From RXIX01 sp003989075 (GTDB taxonomy: Bacteria > Pseudomonadota > Gammaproteobacteria > Competibacterales > Competibacteraceae), in NCBI GenBank assembly GCA_029780415.1, contig JAKOYN010000156.1, positions 1 to 19,805 of the forward strand: DNA of 19,805 nucleotides, in the 5' to 3' direction. Both the position numbers and the translations under genes were made by a program. Positions 1 through 9,800 of the stretch are shown in pieces. The notes beneath the pieces are model-generated. The model searched no databases and had not been told where the DNA came from. It was given only the letters and a program-made list of their open reading frames with translations. Positions within the stretch are counted from its first letter, which is position 1. Every line of letters begins with the position of its first letter.

Positions 1-104
1 GGCGCGCGTCACGGCCTTTTTATTTGTGCGCGCCGGGTATCGCGTCGCCTGGCGCACGGTTCGCTACAATAGCGCCACTGATTTCTCGAAGAGGCGTGGT
101 GGTC

Positions 105-1481
105 ATGCAACAACTTTCAGTAGTCATCCTCGCGGCTGGCAAGGGCAAGCGCATGGTGTCAGACCTGCCCAAGGTTCTGCATCCGGTGGGTGGTCGACCG
201 CTGCTGGGCCATGTACTGGCCACGGCGCGCGCGCTGCAGGCGAGCCAGCGTCTGGTGGTATATGGGCATGGTGGCGAGGCGGTGCAGGCAGCATTCGCGG
301 ATGAACCGGATCTGCTCTGGGTGGAGCAGGTCACGCAACTCGGTACCGGCCATGCGGTGGCCCAGGCGCTGCCCGCTCTGCAGGATGGCAGCATCACCCT
401 GGTGCTGTATGGCGATGTGCCGCTGACCCAGGCCGCAACCCTGCAGCCACTGGTTTCCGCCGCGCAACAGGGCTGCCTGGCGCTGCTGACGGTGGTGCTA
501 GCGGATCCTGCTGGCTATGGCCGCATCGTCCGCGATGATCAGGATCAGGTACAGCGTATCGTCGAGGAAAAGGATGCGACGCCGGCTGAGCGGGCGCTGT
601 CCGAGGTCAATACCGGGATTCTGGCGGTGGAAACGGCCCGGCTGCGGCGCTGGGTTGCCGAACTGCGCAACGACAATGCCCAGGGTGAATATTACCTGAC
701 CGATATCATCGCCCTGGCGGTGCGCGACGGTGTGCCGGTAGCGCCAGCCACGGTGAGCGCGCCCGAGGAGGTGCTGGGTGTGAACGACCGGCGGCAACTG
801 GCCACGCTGGAACGCTTTTATCAGGCGCGCCAGGCGGAGCAGCTGCTTGTCAATGGCGCGACCCTGATTGATCCGGCGCGGGTCGAAGTGCGCGGCACGG
901 TCCGCACCGGCAAGGATGTGCTGATCGATATCGACGTGGTGTTTGAAGGCGAAGTACGCCTTGGTGATCGGGTGCGGATCGGGCCGTTCTGCGTGCTGCG
1001 CGATGCGGTGATTGACGATGATGTGGTGATCCAGTCGCACAGCCGGATCGAGGGCGCCAGAGTGGGTGCTGGCGCACAGATCGGTCCCTTCGCCCGCCTG
1101 CGTCCTGAGACCCGGCTGGAGGCAGGCGTGCATATCGGCAATTTTGTCGAGACCAAGAAAACCCACATTGGCCCTGGTTCCAAGGTCAATCACCTGAGCT
1201 ATCTGGGCGATGCCGAGATCGGTGCAGGCGTCAATGTGGGTGCCGGGACCATCACCTGCAACTACGATGGTGCCAACAAGCACCAGACCGTCATCGAGGA
1301 TGGCGCCTTCATTGGCTCCAACAGCTCACTGGTGGCGCCGGTACGGATTGGCAAGGGCGCGACCGTGGGCGCGGGCTCGTCGGTCAGTCGCAACATCCCC
1401 GCCGGCAGCCTGTGCCTGACCCGTGCGCCGCGCAAGGAGATTGCCGACTGGCAGCGCCCGGTCAAGCCCAAAAAGGATTGA
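105..1481 (+). CDS. glmU: Bifunctional N-acetylglucosamine-1-phosphate uridyltransferase / glucosamine-1-phosphate acetyltransferase
   Basis: GlmU makes UDP-GlcNAc in the cytoplasm: the C-terminal domain acetylates glucosamine-1-phosphate and the N-terminal domain adds UMP, feeding peptidoglycan and LPS synthesis. The N-terminus shows the nucleotidyltransferase signature LAAGKGKRM followed by LPKVLHP (about residues 9-27), then YGDVPLT (about 102-108) and IVEEKDA (about 151-157). From about residue 250 the protein becomes left-handed beta-helix hexapeptide repeats, with the acetyltransferase stretch ETKKTHIG...NHLSYLGD (about 348-368) containing the expected catalytic His. The 458-residue length is normal for the family. 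The frame is open further upstream, but ATG 105 is chosen because family homology starts there and GAAGAGG lies just upstream. A TACAAT -10-like hexamer sits at 65-70 without a convincing -35. The reading is complete and I see nothing unusual. Confidence 0.97.
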   Translation: MQQLSVVILAAGKGKRMVSDLPKVLHPVGGRPLLGHVLATARALQASQRLVVYGHGGEAVQAAFADEPDLLWVEQVTQLGTGHAVAQALPALQDGSITLVLYGDVPLTQAATLQPLVSAAQQGCLALLTVVLADPAGYGRIVRDDQDQVQRIVEEKDATPAERALSEVNTGILAVETARLRRWVAELRNDNAQGEYYLTDIIALAVRDGVPVAPATVSAPEEVLGVNDRRQLATLERFYQARQAEQLLVNGATLIDPARVEVRGTVRTGKDVLIDIDVVFEGEVRLGDRVRIGPFCVLRDAVIDDDVVIQSHSRIEGARVGAGAQIGPFARLRPETRLEAGVHIGNFVETKKTHIGPGSKVNHLSYLGDAEIGAGVNVGAGTITCNYDGANKHQTVIEDGAFIGSNSSLVAPVRIGKGATVGAGSSVSRNIPAGSLCLTRAPRKEIADWQRPVKPKKD

Positions 1482-1500
1482 TTGCCACCCGCTGGCTTGC

Positions 1501-1558
1501 AACGCCCGCTCCCCGGCTGTTTCCCTGGTGGAAGCGCCGGACAGCGCGGGTTGTTTTT
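1501..1558 (+). terminator. Intrinsic terminator candidate after glmU
   Basis: A long imperfect hairpin lies between glmU and gltX. The inner stem CCGGC/GCCGG is extended by a bulged outer stem (AACGCCCGCT against AGCGCGGGTT), and TTGTTTTT follows immediately. The position, 20 bases after the glmU stop, fits a terminator separating glmU from gltX. The stem was paired by eye and its energy was not computed. Confidence 0.55.
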
Positions 1559-1586
1559 CTCTCCTATTCGCCCCTTGAAGAATGCC

Positions 1587-3005
1587 ATGGTCAAGACCCG
1601 CTTTGCTCCCAGCCCCACCGGCTATCTGCACATTGGCGGCGCCCGCACGGCGCTGTTTTCCTGGCTGTTCGCCCGCCATCACGGCGGTCCCTTCGTCCTG
1701 CGCATCGAGGATACCGACCTGGAGCGCTCCACGCCGGAAGCGGTCAACGCTATTCTCGAAGGCATGAACTGGCTGGGCCTGGATTACGACGAGGGGCCGT
1801 TCTACCAGACACAGCGTTTCGACCGTTACCGTGAAGTCTTGCAACAGCTCCTGCGCAGCGGTCAGGCCTATTATTGCTATTGCACACGTGAGGAACTGGA
1901 AGCGCTGCGCAGCGAGCAGATGACGCGCAAGGAAAAGCCGCGTTATGACGGCCGCTATCGCGACTACCAGGGCCCCCCGCGCGCCGGCGTGGAACCGGTG
2001 GTGCGCTTTAAGAATCCGCTCAGTGGCAACGTGGTAGTCGAAGATCTGATTCGCGGCAATATCATTTTCCAGAACAGCGAGCTAGACGATCTGATCATTG
2101 CCCGGGCCGATGGTACGCCGACCTATAACTTCTGCGTGGTCGTCGATGATATGGATATGGGTATCACCCATGTGATTCGCGGTGATGACCATATCAATAA
2201 CACACCCCGGCAGATCAACATCCTCAAGGCCCTGGGTGCGCCGGTGCCGCAGTATGGCCATGTACCGATGATCCTAGCGCCGGATGGCCAGAAGCTGTCC
2301 AAGCGCCACGGTGCCGCCAGTGTCATGGAATACCGCGACCTGGGCTATTTGCCGGAAGCGGTGCTGAATTATCTGGTGCGGCTGGGCTGGTCGCATGGCG
2401 ATCAGGAAATTTTCTCGCTGGATGAGATGGTAAGCGCCTTCGATCTGGCCGGCTGCAACAAAGCGCCCTCAGCAATCAATCCCTCCAAACTGGTCTGGCT
2501 GAACAAGCATTACCTGAAAACGCTGGATCCCACGCATGTCGCGCGCCATCTGAGCTGGCACATCGGGCAACTGGACATTGATCCAAGCACCGGGCCGGCG
2601 CTGCCGGAGGTGGTCAGGGCTTTTGCCGAGCGTTCCGATACGCTGCGCGATATGGCGCAGGCTGCGGTATTCCTCTACCGCGAGTTTGATGACTACGACG
2701 CCAAGGCTGCCAGCAAGAACCTGACACCTGCTGCGCTCGAATCGCTGCGTCAAGTGCACGCGGCGCTGCGGGCGTTGTCCTCGTGGCAGGCCGAGCCGAT
2801 TCATGAGGTCATCAAGCAGGTTGCGACTACGGCCGGTTTGGCGCTGGGCAAGGTCGCGCAACCCCTGCGCGTAGCGATATCCGGGACGGCGGTGTCACCG
2901 CCGATTGATATCACCCTGCAACTGCTCGGCCAGGCGCGTACATTGGCGCGTATTGAGCGGGCGCTGGCTTATATCGAGCGGCATTCACCGCTGGCGGAAA
3001 AATAA
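1587..3005 (+). CDS. gltX: Glutamyl-tRNA synthetase
   Basis: This class I aminoacyl-tRNA synthetase charges tRNA-Glu with glutamate in the cytoplasm. The protein starts MVKTRFAPSPTG and has the HIGH-type motif as HIGG at residues 15-18 and the KMSKS-type motif as KLSKRHG at about residue 236. An all-helical anticodon-binding region follows, for a total of 472 residues, the usual length. ATG 1587 is chosen because the conserved N-terminus begins there; the frame runs upstream but that part shows no homology-like sequence. The Shine-Dalgarno is weak (GAAG). One detail: the first half of the zinc-binding site is present (CYC), but the second Cys/His pair seen in the E. coli enzyme is replaced in RYDGRYRDY, so the zinc site is probably lost. 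Its cognate tRNA-Glu gene lies about 160 bases downstream. Confidence 0.97.
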   Translation: MVKTRFAPSPTGYLHIGGARTALFSWLFARHHGGPFVLRIEDTDLERSTPEAVNAILEGMNWLGLDYDEGPFYQTQRFDRYREVLQQLLRSGQAYYCYCTREELEALRSEQMTRKEKPRYDGRYRDYQGPPRAGVEPVVRFKNPLSGNVVVEDLIRGNIIFQNSELDDLIIARADGTPTYNFCVVVDDMDMGITHVIRGDDHINNTPRQINILKALGAPVPQYGHVPMILAPDGQKLSKRHGAASVMEYRDLGYLPEAVLNYLVRLGWSHGDQEIFSLDEMVSAFDLAGCNKAPSAINPSKLVWLNKHYLKTLDPTHVARHLSWHIGQLDIDPSTGPALPEVVRAFAERSDTLRDMAQAAVFLYREFDDYDAKAASKNLTPAALESLRQVHAALRALSSWQAEPIHEVIKQVATTAGLALGKVAQPLRVAISGTAVSPPIDITLQLLGQARTLARIERALAYIERHSPLAEK

Positions 3006-3008
3006 AAA

Positions 3009-3037
3009 TTGACAGGGGCGCGCTAGTCTACTAAAGT
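3009..3037 (+). promoter_or_regulatory. Promoter for the tRNA-Ala / tRNA-Glu pair
   Basis: A perfect -35 hexamer TTGACA (3009-3014) is followed after 17 bases by TAAAGT (3032-3037), a 4-of-6 match to the -10 consensus, and then a GC-rich discriminator GCGCGTC. It lies 17 bases before tRNA-Ala. The arrangement is typical of stringently controlled stable-RNA promoters. Confidence 0.65.
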
Positions 3038-3054
3038 GCGCGTCTCCGGTTGAC

Positions 3055-3130
3055 GGGGCCATAGCTCAGCTGGGAGAGCGCCTGCATGGCATGCAGGAGG
3101 TCGGCGGTTCGATCCCGCCTGGCTCCACCA
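3055..3130 (+). tRNA. tRNA-Ala (anticodon GGC)
   Basis: A complete 76-base cloverleaf with encoded CCA. The acceptor stem is GGGGCCA / TGGCTCC with one G-T pair. The anticodon stem CCTGC/GCAGG encloses the loop ATGGCAT, giving anticodon GGC, which reads GCC and GCU codons. The T arm is GGCGG-TTCGATC-CCGCC. It forms one transcription unit with tRNA-Glu 33 bases downstream. Confidence 0.97.
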
Positions 3131-3163
3131 AACCACTGCCTATCCTAAGTTTCTTCTGTTTAC

Positions 3164-3239
3164 GTCCCCATCGTCTAGAGGCCAAGGACACCGCCCTTTC
3201 ACGGCGGTAACAGGGGTTCGAATCCCCTTGGGGACGCCA
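3164..3239 (+). tRNA. tRNA-Glu (anticodon TTC)
   Basis: A complete 76-base cloverleaf with encoded CCA. The acceptor stem is GTCCCCA / TGGGGAC. The anticodon stem ACCGCC/GGCGGT encloses the loop CTTTCAC, giving anticodon TTC. The T arm is AGGGG-TTCGAAT-CCCCT. It is the substrate of the glutamyl-tRNA synthetase encoded just upstream. It is also the last core gene before the accessory block, although no second copy of its 3' end was found in the window. Confidence 0.97.
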
Positions 3240-3258
3240 ATATAGAGTGTTGCAGATG

Positions 3259-3288
3259 AAGGGCCTACTTAAAACGTAGGCCCTTTTT
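3259..3288 (+). terminator. Intrinsic terminator of the tRNA unit
   Basis: A perfect 8 bp stem GGGCCTAC/GTAGGCCC (extended by AA/TT) around a 7-base loop is followed by TTTTT and CT. It ends the tRNA-Ala/tRNA-Glu transcript and marks the left limit of core sequence before the accessory operon. Confidence 0.9.
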
Positions 3289-3401
3289 CTCGTGCGCCGT
3301 GTCTGGATTTTCAACCGTACCGCAGCAGCCGAATCGGACTCGCGTATCTGGTTGCGTGGCGAGGCTTCGGTCAGGTCGATGGTCATTATCCGGGAGACAA
3401 A

Positions 3402-6400
3402 ATGCCCCGCATCTTCGATAACATCGAAAAGCCATTGTTGCCGGCGCTGCAAGAAACCCTCAAAGTTGCCGAGCGTGCCGATTTCTGTGTTGGCTATTTC
3501 AATCTGCGCGGCTGGCGTCATCTTGCCGGGCATGTTGATCTCTGGGCAGGCGGTGCTGGTCAATGCTGCCGATTGCTGGTTGGCATGCATATCCTACCGA
3601 GTGATGAACTCCGGCAAACCCTGCGCACCCGCGAGGATGACGATGGCCTCGATAACCAGACCGCGCTACGGGAGAAGCGCCGCATTGCCGAAGAATTTCG
3701 CCAACAACTGACCTTTGGTGTTCCAACCAATGACGATGAAGCGACGCTGCGCCAGCTCTCCATGCAGATTCGTGCCAAGAAGCTGATCGTCAAGGTCTAT
3801 CTGCGCCACCCGCTGCACGCCAAGCTCTACTTGCTGCATCGCCAGGACGCCAACAATCCGGTCACTGGCTTTTTGGGCAGTTCAAACCTCACCCTCGCGG
3901 GTTTGGCCAGGCAGGGCGAACTGAACGTCGATGTGCTGGAACACGACGCCTGCAACAAGCTGGTGGATTGGTTTGAAGAGCGCTGGCGCGATCGCTGGTG
4001 CATCGATATATCCAAGGAACTGGCCGATATCATCGATGAGAGTTGGGCGGGCGAAGGTCTGGTGCCGCCCTATCACGTCTATCTCAAGATGGCGTACCAC
4101 CTCGCCCAGGAAGCGCGGGCCGGACTCGCAGAATTCCGCATTCCCCCGGTCTTTGGTCATGCCCTGTTCGATTTCCAGGTGGCGGCAGTCAAGATCGCGG
4201 CCCATCACCTGAACAAGCGTGGCGGCGTGCTGATCGGTGATGTGGTCGGTTTGGGCAAGTCGATGATGGCCACCGCGCTGGCCAAAGTCTTCGAGGACGA
4301 TTACCACACCGAAACGCTCATCATCTGCCCCAAAAACCTGGTTTCGATGTGGGAGGACTACGCGCACCGCTATCGCCTGCATGCCAAGGTGCTGCCGCTG
4401 TCCAAAGTGCTGAGCGAGCTCCCGGAGAAAACCCGCCGTTACCGGCTGATCCTCATCGATGAGTCGCACAATCTGCGCAACAAGGAAGGCAAGCGTTGGA
4501 ACGTCATCCGCGAGTACATCGCGCGCAACGACAGCCTCACCGTTCTGCTCTCGGCCACGCCCTACAACAAGAGCTACCGCGATCTTTCCGCGCAATTGGC
4601 CTTATTCCTGAATGAAGAGGCCGACATCGGCATTCGCCCGGAAAAGCTGCTGGCCGAGTTAGGTGGCGAGCACGAATTCATCCGTCGTCACCAGTGTGGC
4701 GTGCGATCGCTGGCCGCGTTTGAGAAGAGCGAAATTCCCGATGACTGGCGCGACCTCATGCGTTTGTACATGGTGCGCCGCACGCGCGGCTTCATCATGC
4801 AGCACTACACCCGCGAAGATGAGCGCGGCAAATACCTATTGTTCTCGGATGGCCGCAAATCCTATTTCCCGAAGCGTCTGCCGCGGAACCTGCGCTTCAA
4901 GATCGACGATGCGAACCCGTCCGACCCTTACGCACGCTTCTACAGCGACCCCGTGGTCAATGCGATCAATGAACTGATCCTGCCGCGTTATGGCTTGGGG
5001 AATTACGTTGCTCCGAAACCCAAGACGCCGCCCACGCCGCACCAGGCCAAGGTTATCGAGGGACTTTCCCGCGCGGGCACACGCCTGATGGGCTTTTGCC
5101 GCACCAATCTTTTCAAGCGCCTGGAAAGTGCTGGCCCGGCGTTCATTCTGTCCATCGAGCGCCATATCCTGCGCAACTTCATTGTCTTGCACGCCATTGA
5201 GAACGGTCTGGATATTCCTTTGGGCACGCAAGGAGCCGAACTGCTCGATACACGCCACTACGACGAAGATCCCGATGGCCTGTTGGCTGATGACAACGGT
5301 GATGATGACGTTGCCGACCCGATCGCTACTAGCGGCCTGCGCAGTGAGGCTGACTATCGAGCACGCGCTGCCCAGACTTACGCGCTGTACCGCGACGCAC
5401 TGCAAAACCGCTTCAAATGGTTGCCGGGAACGCTGTTCATCAAGGCACTCGCCAAAGATCTGCTCGCGGATGCGCAGTCCTTGTTGCAGATCCTGCACCT
5501 GTGCGGTGACTGGCAGGCTGCTGCGGATACCAAGCTGGCAGCCTTGATCGAACTGATCAAGCAGCGCCACCCGAAGCAAAAACTGCTCGTCTTCACCCAG
5601 TTTGCCGACACGGCTCGCTATCTCAAGACGCAGTTGATCGTGCGCGGTATCAAACCAGTGGAGGAGGCGACCGGGCAGAGCGCCGACCCGACTGCGCTGG
5701 CCTGGCATTTTTCGCCGGAATCGAATGGCAAGCGCGAGCAAATCAAAAAAGCTGACGAACTGCGCGTGCTGATTGCCACTGATGTGCTTTCCGAAGGCCA
5801 GAACCTGCAGGACGCCCACATCATCGTCAACTACGACTTGCCGTGGGCCATCATCCGCCTGATTCAACGGGCGGGTCGGGTTGACCGCATCGGCCAGCAG
5901 TCTGATCAGATTCTCTGTTATTCCTTTGTTCCGGCTGATGGGGTGGAGCGGCTTATCAAGCTGCGCGCCCGGGTTAAGCAACGTCTGATCGAGAATGCCG
6001 AGGTTGTCGGCTCTGACGAAAGCTTCTTCGATGATGACACGGATGCAGAATTGATCCGCGATCTGTACACCGAGAAGAACGGCATCCTGGATGACGACGG
6101 CGACACCGAGGTCGATCTTGCCTCCTACGCCTACCAGATCTGGAAAAACGCCACCGATGCCGATCCATCGCTAGCGGCCAAGATTGAGGCCATGCCCAAC
6201 GTGGTGTATGCCACCAAGGCCCACGAGCACAATCCGGCGTCGCCCAGCGGTGTGCTGGTCTATATGCGCACCGCGCAGGGCAACGACGCGCTGGCTTGGA
6301 TGGATGAAGCCGGCAAGGCCGTTACTCAATCCCAGCTCACTATTTTGAAAGCCGCTGCCTGTGCGGCTGACACCCCGGCCCTGTCGCGCACTGAGCATCA

Positions 6401-6782
6401 TCATGCACTCACGCAACAGGGTTTGGCTCATATCGTCGAGGAGGAAAAATCCTTCGGCGGAGCGCTGGGTCGTCCCTCGGGCGCGCGTTTTAAGACCTTT
6501 GAGCGCCTCAAGCGCTTCCGTGGCAATCTGGGCGACAAACGCGACTTGTTGATCACTGACGAATATGTGCGCCGCATCGACCGGATGATGGAAGAACTCT
6601 ATCGTTATCCGCTCTACCCGTCGGCCACTGACAGCCTGAATCGCCAGCTCAAGGCCGGCATTGGCGACCATCAGTTGCTGGATCTGGTTTTCTCGCTGCG
6701 CGAAGACGGGCGCCTTTGCATCATTGACGATCAGGAACAGCAGAAGGAGCCTAAACTCATCTGCTCGATGGGGCTGGCTTGA
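3402..6782 (+). CDS. PLD-nuclease / SNF2-type helicase fusion, restriction-system component
   Basis: This 1126-residue protein probably translocates on and cuts unmethylated DNA together with the methyltransferase that follows. The N-terminus (about 1-200) is phospholipase-D-like, with HAK at 139-141 and GSSN at 159-162. A superfamily 2 SNF2-like motor follows: Walker A GDVVGLGKS (279-287), DESH box (353-356), SATP (384-387), LLVFTQF (about 728-734), LIATDVLSEGQNL (790-802) and QRAGRVDRIGQ (822-832). An Asp-rich linker lies at about 620-640. ATG 3402 has GGGAG six bases upstream. The usual HxKx4D aspartate is His146, which is not rare in nuclease-type PLD domains as I know them. The protein resembles helicases of DISARM-like and related restriction systems, but no drmA or drmB gene is present. 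The architecture is clear; biological activity is inferred. Confidence 0.9.
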   Translation: MPRIFDNIEKPLLPALQETLKVAERADFCVGYFNLRGWRHLAGHVDLWAGGAGQCCRLLVGMHILPSDELRQTLRTREDDDGLDNQTALREKRRIAEEFRQQLTFGVPTNDDEATLRQLSMQIRAKKLIVKVYLRHPLHAKLYLLHRQDANNPVTGFLGSSNLTLAGLARQGELNVDVLEHDACNKLVDWFEERWRDRWCIDISKELADIIDESWAGEGLVPPYHVYLKMAYHLAQEARAGLAEFRIPPVFGHALFDFQVAAVKIAAHHLNKRGGVLIGDVVGLGKSMMATALAKVFEDDYHTETLIICPKNLVSMWEDYAHRYRLHAKVLPLSKVLSELPEKTRRYRLILIDESHNLRNKEGKRWNVIREYIARNDSLTVLLSATPYNKSYRDLSAQLALFLNEEADIGIRPEKLLAELGGEHEFIRRHQCGVRSLAAFEKSEIPDDWRDLMRLYMVRRTRGFIMQHYTREDERGKYLLFSDGRKSYFPKRLPRNLRFKIDDANPSDPYARFYSDPVVNAINELILPRYGLGNYVAPKPKTPPTPHQAKVIEGLSRAGTRLMGFCRTNLFKRLESAGPAFILSIERHILRNFIVLHAIENGLDIPLGTQGAELLDTRHYDEDPDGLLADDNGDDDVADPIATSGLRSEADYRARAAQTYALYRDALQNRFKWLPGTLFIKALAKDLLADAQSLLQILHLCGDWQAAADTKLAALIELIKQRHPKQKLLVFTQFADTARYLKTQLIVRGIKPVEEATGQSADPTALAWHFSPESNGKREQIKKADELRVLIATDVLSEGQNLQDAHIIVNYDLPWAIIRLIQRAGRVDRIGQQSDQILCYSFVPADGVERLIKLRARVKQRLIENAEVVGSDESFFDDDTDAELIRDLYTEKNGILDDDGDTEVDLASYAYQIWKNATDADPSLAAKIEAMPNVVYATKAHEHNPASPSGVLVYMRTAQGNDALAWMDEAGKAVTQSQLTILKAAACAADTPALSRTEHHHALTQQGLAHIVEEEKSFGGALGRPSGARFKTFERLKRFRGNLGDKRDLLITDEYVRRIDRMMEELYRYPLYPSATDSLNRQLKAGIGDHQLLDLVFSLREDGRLCIIDDQEQQKEPKLICSMGLA

Positions 6783-6803
6783 GCCTATAGGGAAGAAAAG
6801 AAC

Positions 6804-9800
6804 ATGACGATTGACGCTGCCCGCTTCCAGAAACTGCTTGATGATTTCAAGCTGGAACAACTGTTCAACGAGCTTGGTTGGGAGCGACCCCATCTCAAGC
6901 CGCAAGCCATCACGGTCAATGGCGAGGCTTTCACGCTGACCAACGTTGCCCACAAGCGTGGGGTGGCGGTATTTCGCTGTTCGCCCGATCGTGCGGGCCG
7001 AGTGCCTACACGTCCGCTGTTGCTCAAGATCGAGAAAGAAGCGGTTAAGCGTGCCTATGAACATCTCTTGGTCTTTGCCGATGCCGGTGAAACCATGCTC
7101 ACTTGGCTGTGGGTTTCGCGTGCGCCGGGACAGCCGACCACGACCCGCTCCCATACCTGGCGCAAGGGGCAGAACGGCGAATCGTTGCGCCAGAAGCTCT
7201 CCCAGATCGTCTGGTCGCTGGAAGAGGAAGAGGCTATCACGCTCACTGACGTGATCACCGGCTTGCGCAATGCCTTTGACCGCGACCGCATCTCCAAGAG
7301 TTTCTATGAGAAATTCAAGGCCCAGCACGAAGCGTTTGCCAATTTCATCGAGGGGCTGACTGCTGCCAGCGACAAGGCTTGGTATGCCTCGCTGATGCTC
7401 AACCGGCTGATGTTCGTGTATTTCATTCAGAAGAAGGGCTTTCTGGATGGCGATGAGAATTATCTTGCCAAGCGGATGGCTCAGGTGCAGGCGGCGGCCG
7501 GCAAGGGCAAGTTCCACAGCTTTTATCGCCAGTTTCTGCGCCGTCTGTTCCATGAAGGCTTGGGTCAGGCCAAGGGTGAGCGCAACCCTGAACTCAGCCG
7601 CCTGATCGGCGATGTGCCTTATTTGAATGGTGGTTTGTTTGATGTGCATGATCTCGAAGCCACCCACCCCAGCATTGATATTCCCGACGAAGCCTTTGAA
7701 CGCCTGTTCGCGTTTTTCGATGCCTGGGACTGGCATCTTGATGATCGACCGTTGGCCAGCGGGAAAGAAATCAATCCCGATGTGCTCGGTTATATCTTTG
7801 AGAAGTACATCAATCAGAAGCAGATGGGGGCGTATTACACCAAGGAAGACATTACCGGGTACATCGCTAAAAACACCGTCGTGCCGCACCTGATCGAGCA
7901 GGCCCGCGAGCGTTGCAAGGTGGCGTTCGAGGGTGAATCTTCGATGTGGAATCTGCTCCAGGCTGACCCCGATCGTTATATCTACCCGGCGATGAAAATC
8001 GGTGTGATTGATGCCGCCGGCACTGTTGTGCCTGAATCCGCTTTGCCCGATTTTGTGCAGGCTGGTATGAAAGACGCCAAGGCGCGCATGTTCGAGCGTC
8101 GCTACAACTTGGGCGAAGCCGTGTTTTATACCGCTGCCGGTGAGCGGGGTGCCTTGCCGACCGAGACTTGGCGCGAATATGTCGAGCGCCGCAGTCGTTG
8201 TCTGGCGGTGCGCGAACAACTGGCCAAGGGTGAGGTGAAGAGTGCCGACGCGCTCATTACCCTGAATTTGGATATTTGCCAGTTTATGCAGGATGTCATC
8301 GATCACGCGACATCTCCTGATCTGCTGCGGGCTGTCTGGCAGGCCATCGTTGGGCGTGTACCATCGAATGGTGACTTACGGCAGAAGTTCCGCCACGGCA
8401 TCACCATCCTTGACCCGACCTGCGGTTCGGGAGCCTTCCTCTTTGCTGCTTTGGGTGTGCTGGAACCGCTTTACGAAGCCTGCCTTGAGCGCATGGAAGG
8501 CTTTATTGAAGATGCCAAGAAGCTTGGCAAGAGTGGAGAAAAGGATTTCATCAATGTACTGGCCGAAGTGGACAAGCACCCTTCGCGCCGCTACTACATT
8601 TTCAAGAACATCATCCTGCACAACCTGTTCGGCGTGGACATCATGGCCGAGGCGGTGGAAATCTGTAAGCTGCGCCTGTTCCTGAAGCTGGTGTCGCAGG
8701 TGGATGTCGGGCGTGAACTGGAGCCGCTGCCCGACATCGATTTCAACATCCGCGCCGGCAATACCCTGGTCGGTTACGCTACTGAAGCGCAGTTCGACGC
8801 CGCCAATACGCTCGCCAGCGACCAGACCCACCGCGACGAGATCAAGGTACGTATTGCCGATCTAGCCGATCTTTTCGACCGCTTCCGCGAACAGCAGACC
8901 GTGCACGGCGGCAAGGTCACGGCGGACGACAAACGCGCATTACGGGACAAGCTGAGCGGCCTGAGCCTGGAACTCGACAAATATCTTTCCCGTGATTACG
9001 GCATCGACCCTGACGCTGTCTCCCCTCTCCCTCCGGGAGAGGGGCCGGGGGTGAGGGCGGATTTCGTCACTTGGCGCAAAAGCCACCAGCCCTTTCACTG
9101 GTTCGCCGAGTTCTATGGCGTCATGCGCGCGGGCGGGTTTGATGTGGTGATTGGGAATCCGCCGTATGTAGTTAACTCTGCCCAGAAGGTTTCATACGAC
9201 CTTTCAAGGTCAGGCTTGAATACGCTGGCTGCTGGAAATCTCTATGCTTACGTTTTTGAGCGATCTGTTCAGATCGCCAATAAGCAGGCACCAATTAGCT
9301 TGATTGTGCAACTAACAGCCATTTCATCTGGGCGAATGAAGTCGCTACAAGACCTATTGGTGGAGCGCGGATCGCTGCTGGTGCTTCCTTATCCACGTCG
9401 ACCTGAGTCGATGTTCGATGGCGTAGAAATGCCAGTTGTTATTCTTTCCAGCTATCCGAATATTGATCATACCTTAGTTACAACCCGCGTTGGCCGTATG
9501 TACGGACAAGAGCGTAGTCACAGCCTTCAAACACACGCGAAAGTTCGACACGGCACTCGGCTTCACGGTCATAGAGTTGGGAAACTTCACACTGAAATCG
9601 AGAAGTCTATAGTTGGCAAGATCGTTGCCGCTAAGCATTCCACTCGGCATTTGGTTGCTCGAAGTGGTGACCATGTTGTCTTCTATCAAGAAGCGTGTCG
9701 TTACTGGTTGAAAGCTCAGGCGGGATTGCCATTATTCGCAAGAAACGGAGAAGTGATGCAACCGCCACACGGGCGAGTATTTTCGGCTACTAATGAGAAC

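Noticed and set aside
1..34. Terminator at the left edge (GGCGCGC ... CTTTTTATTT ... GCGCGCC)
   Set aside because: The T-run lies inside the loop of the only visible inverted repeat, and any real upstream stem would be outside the window, so it cannot be supported.
24..104. Upstream extension of the glmU frame
   Set aside because: The extra 27 codons do not resemble GlmU, and ATG 105 has its own ribosome-binding site and the conserved N-terminus.
498..1283. Minus-strand frame of 261 codons opposite glmU
   Set aside because: It is a shadow of the hexapeptide-repeat coding sequence with no signature of its own.
4836..5981. Minus-strand frame of 381 codons inside the helicase gene
   Set aside because: It is antisense to conserved helicase motifs, with no ribosome-binding site or recognisable protein signature.
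6171..8306. Long open frame on the minus strand (711 codons) across the helicase/methyltransferase junction
   Set aside because: It lies wholly opposite two genes with clear motifs, reads as low-complexity composition without domains, and arises from codon bias of the plus-strand genes.
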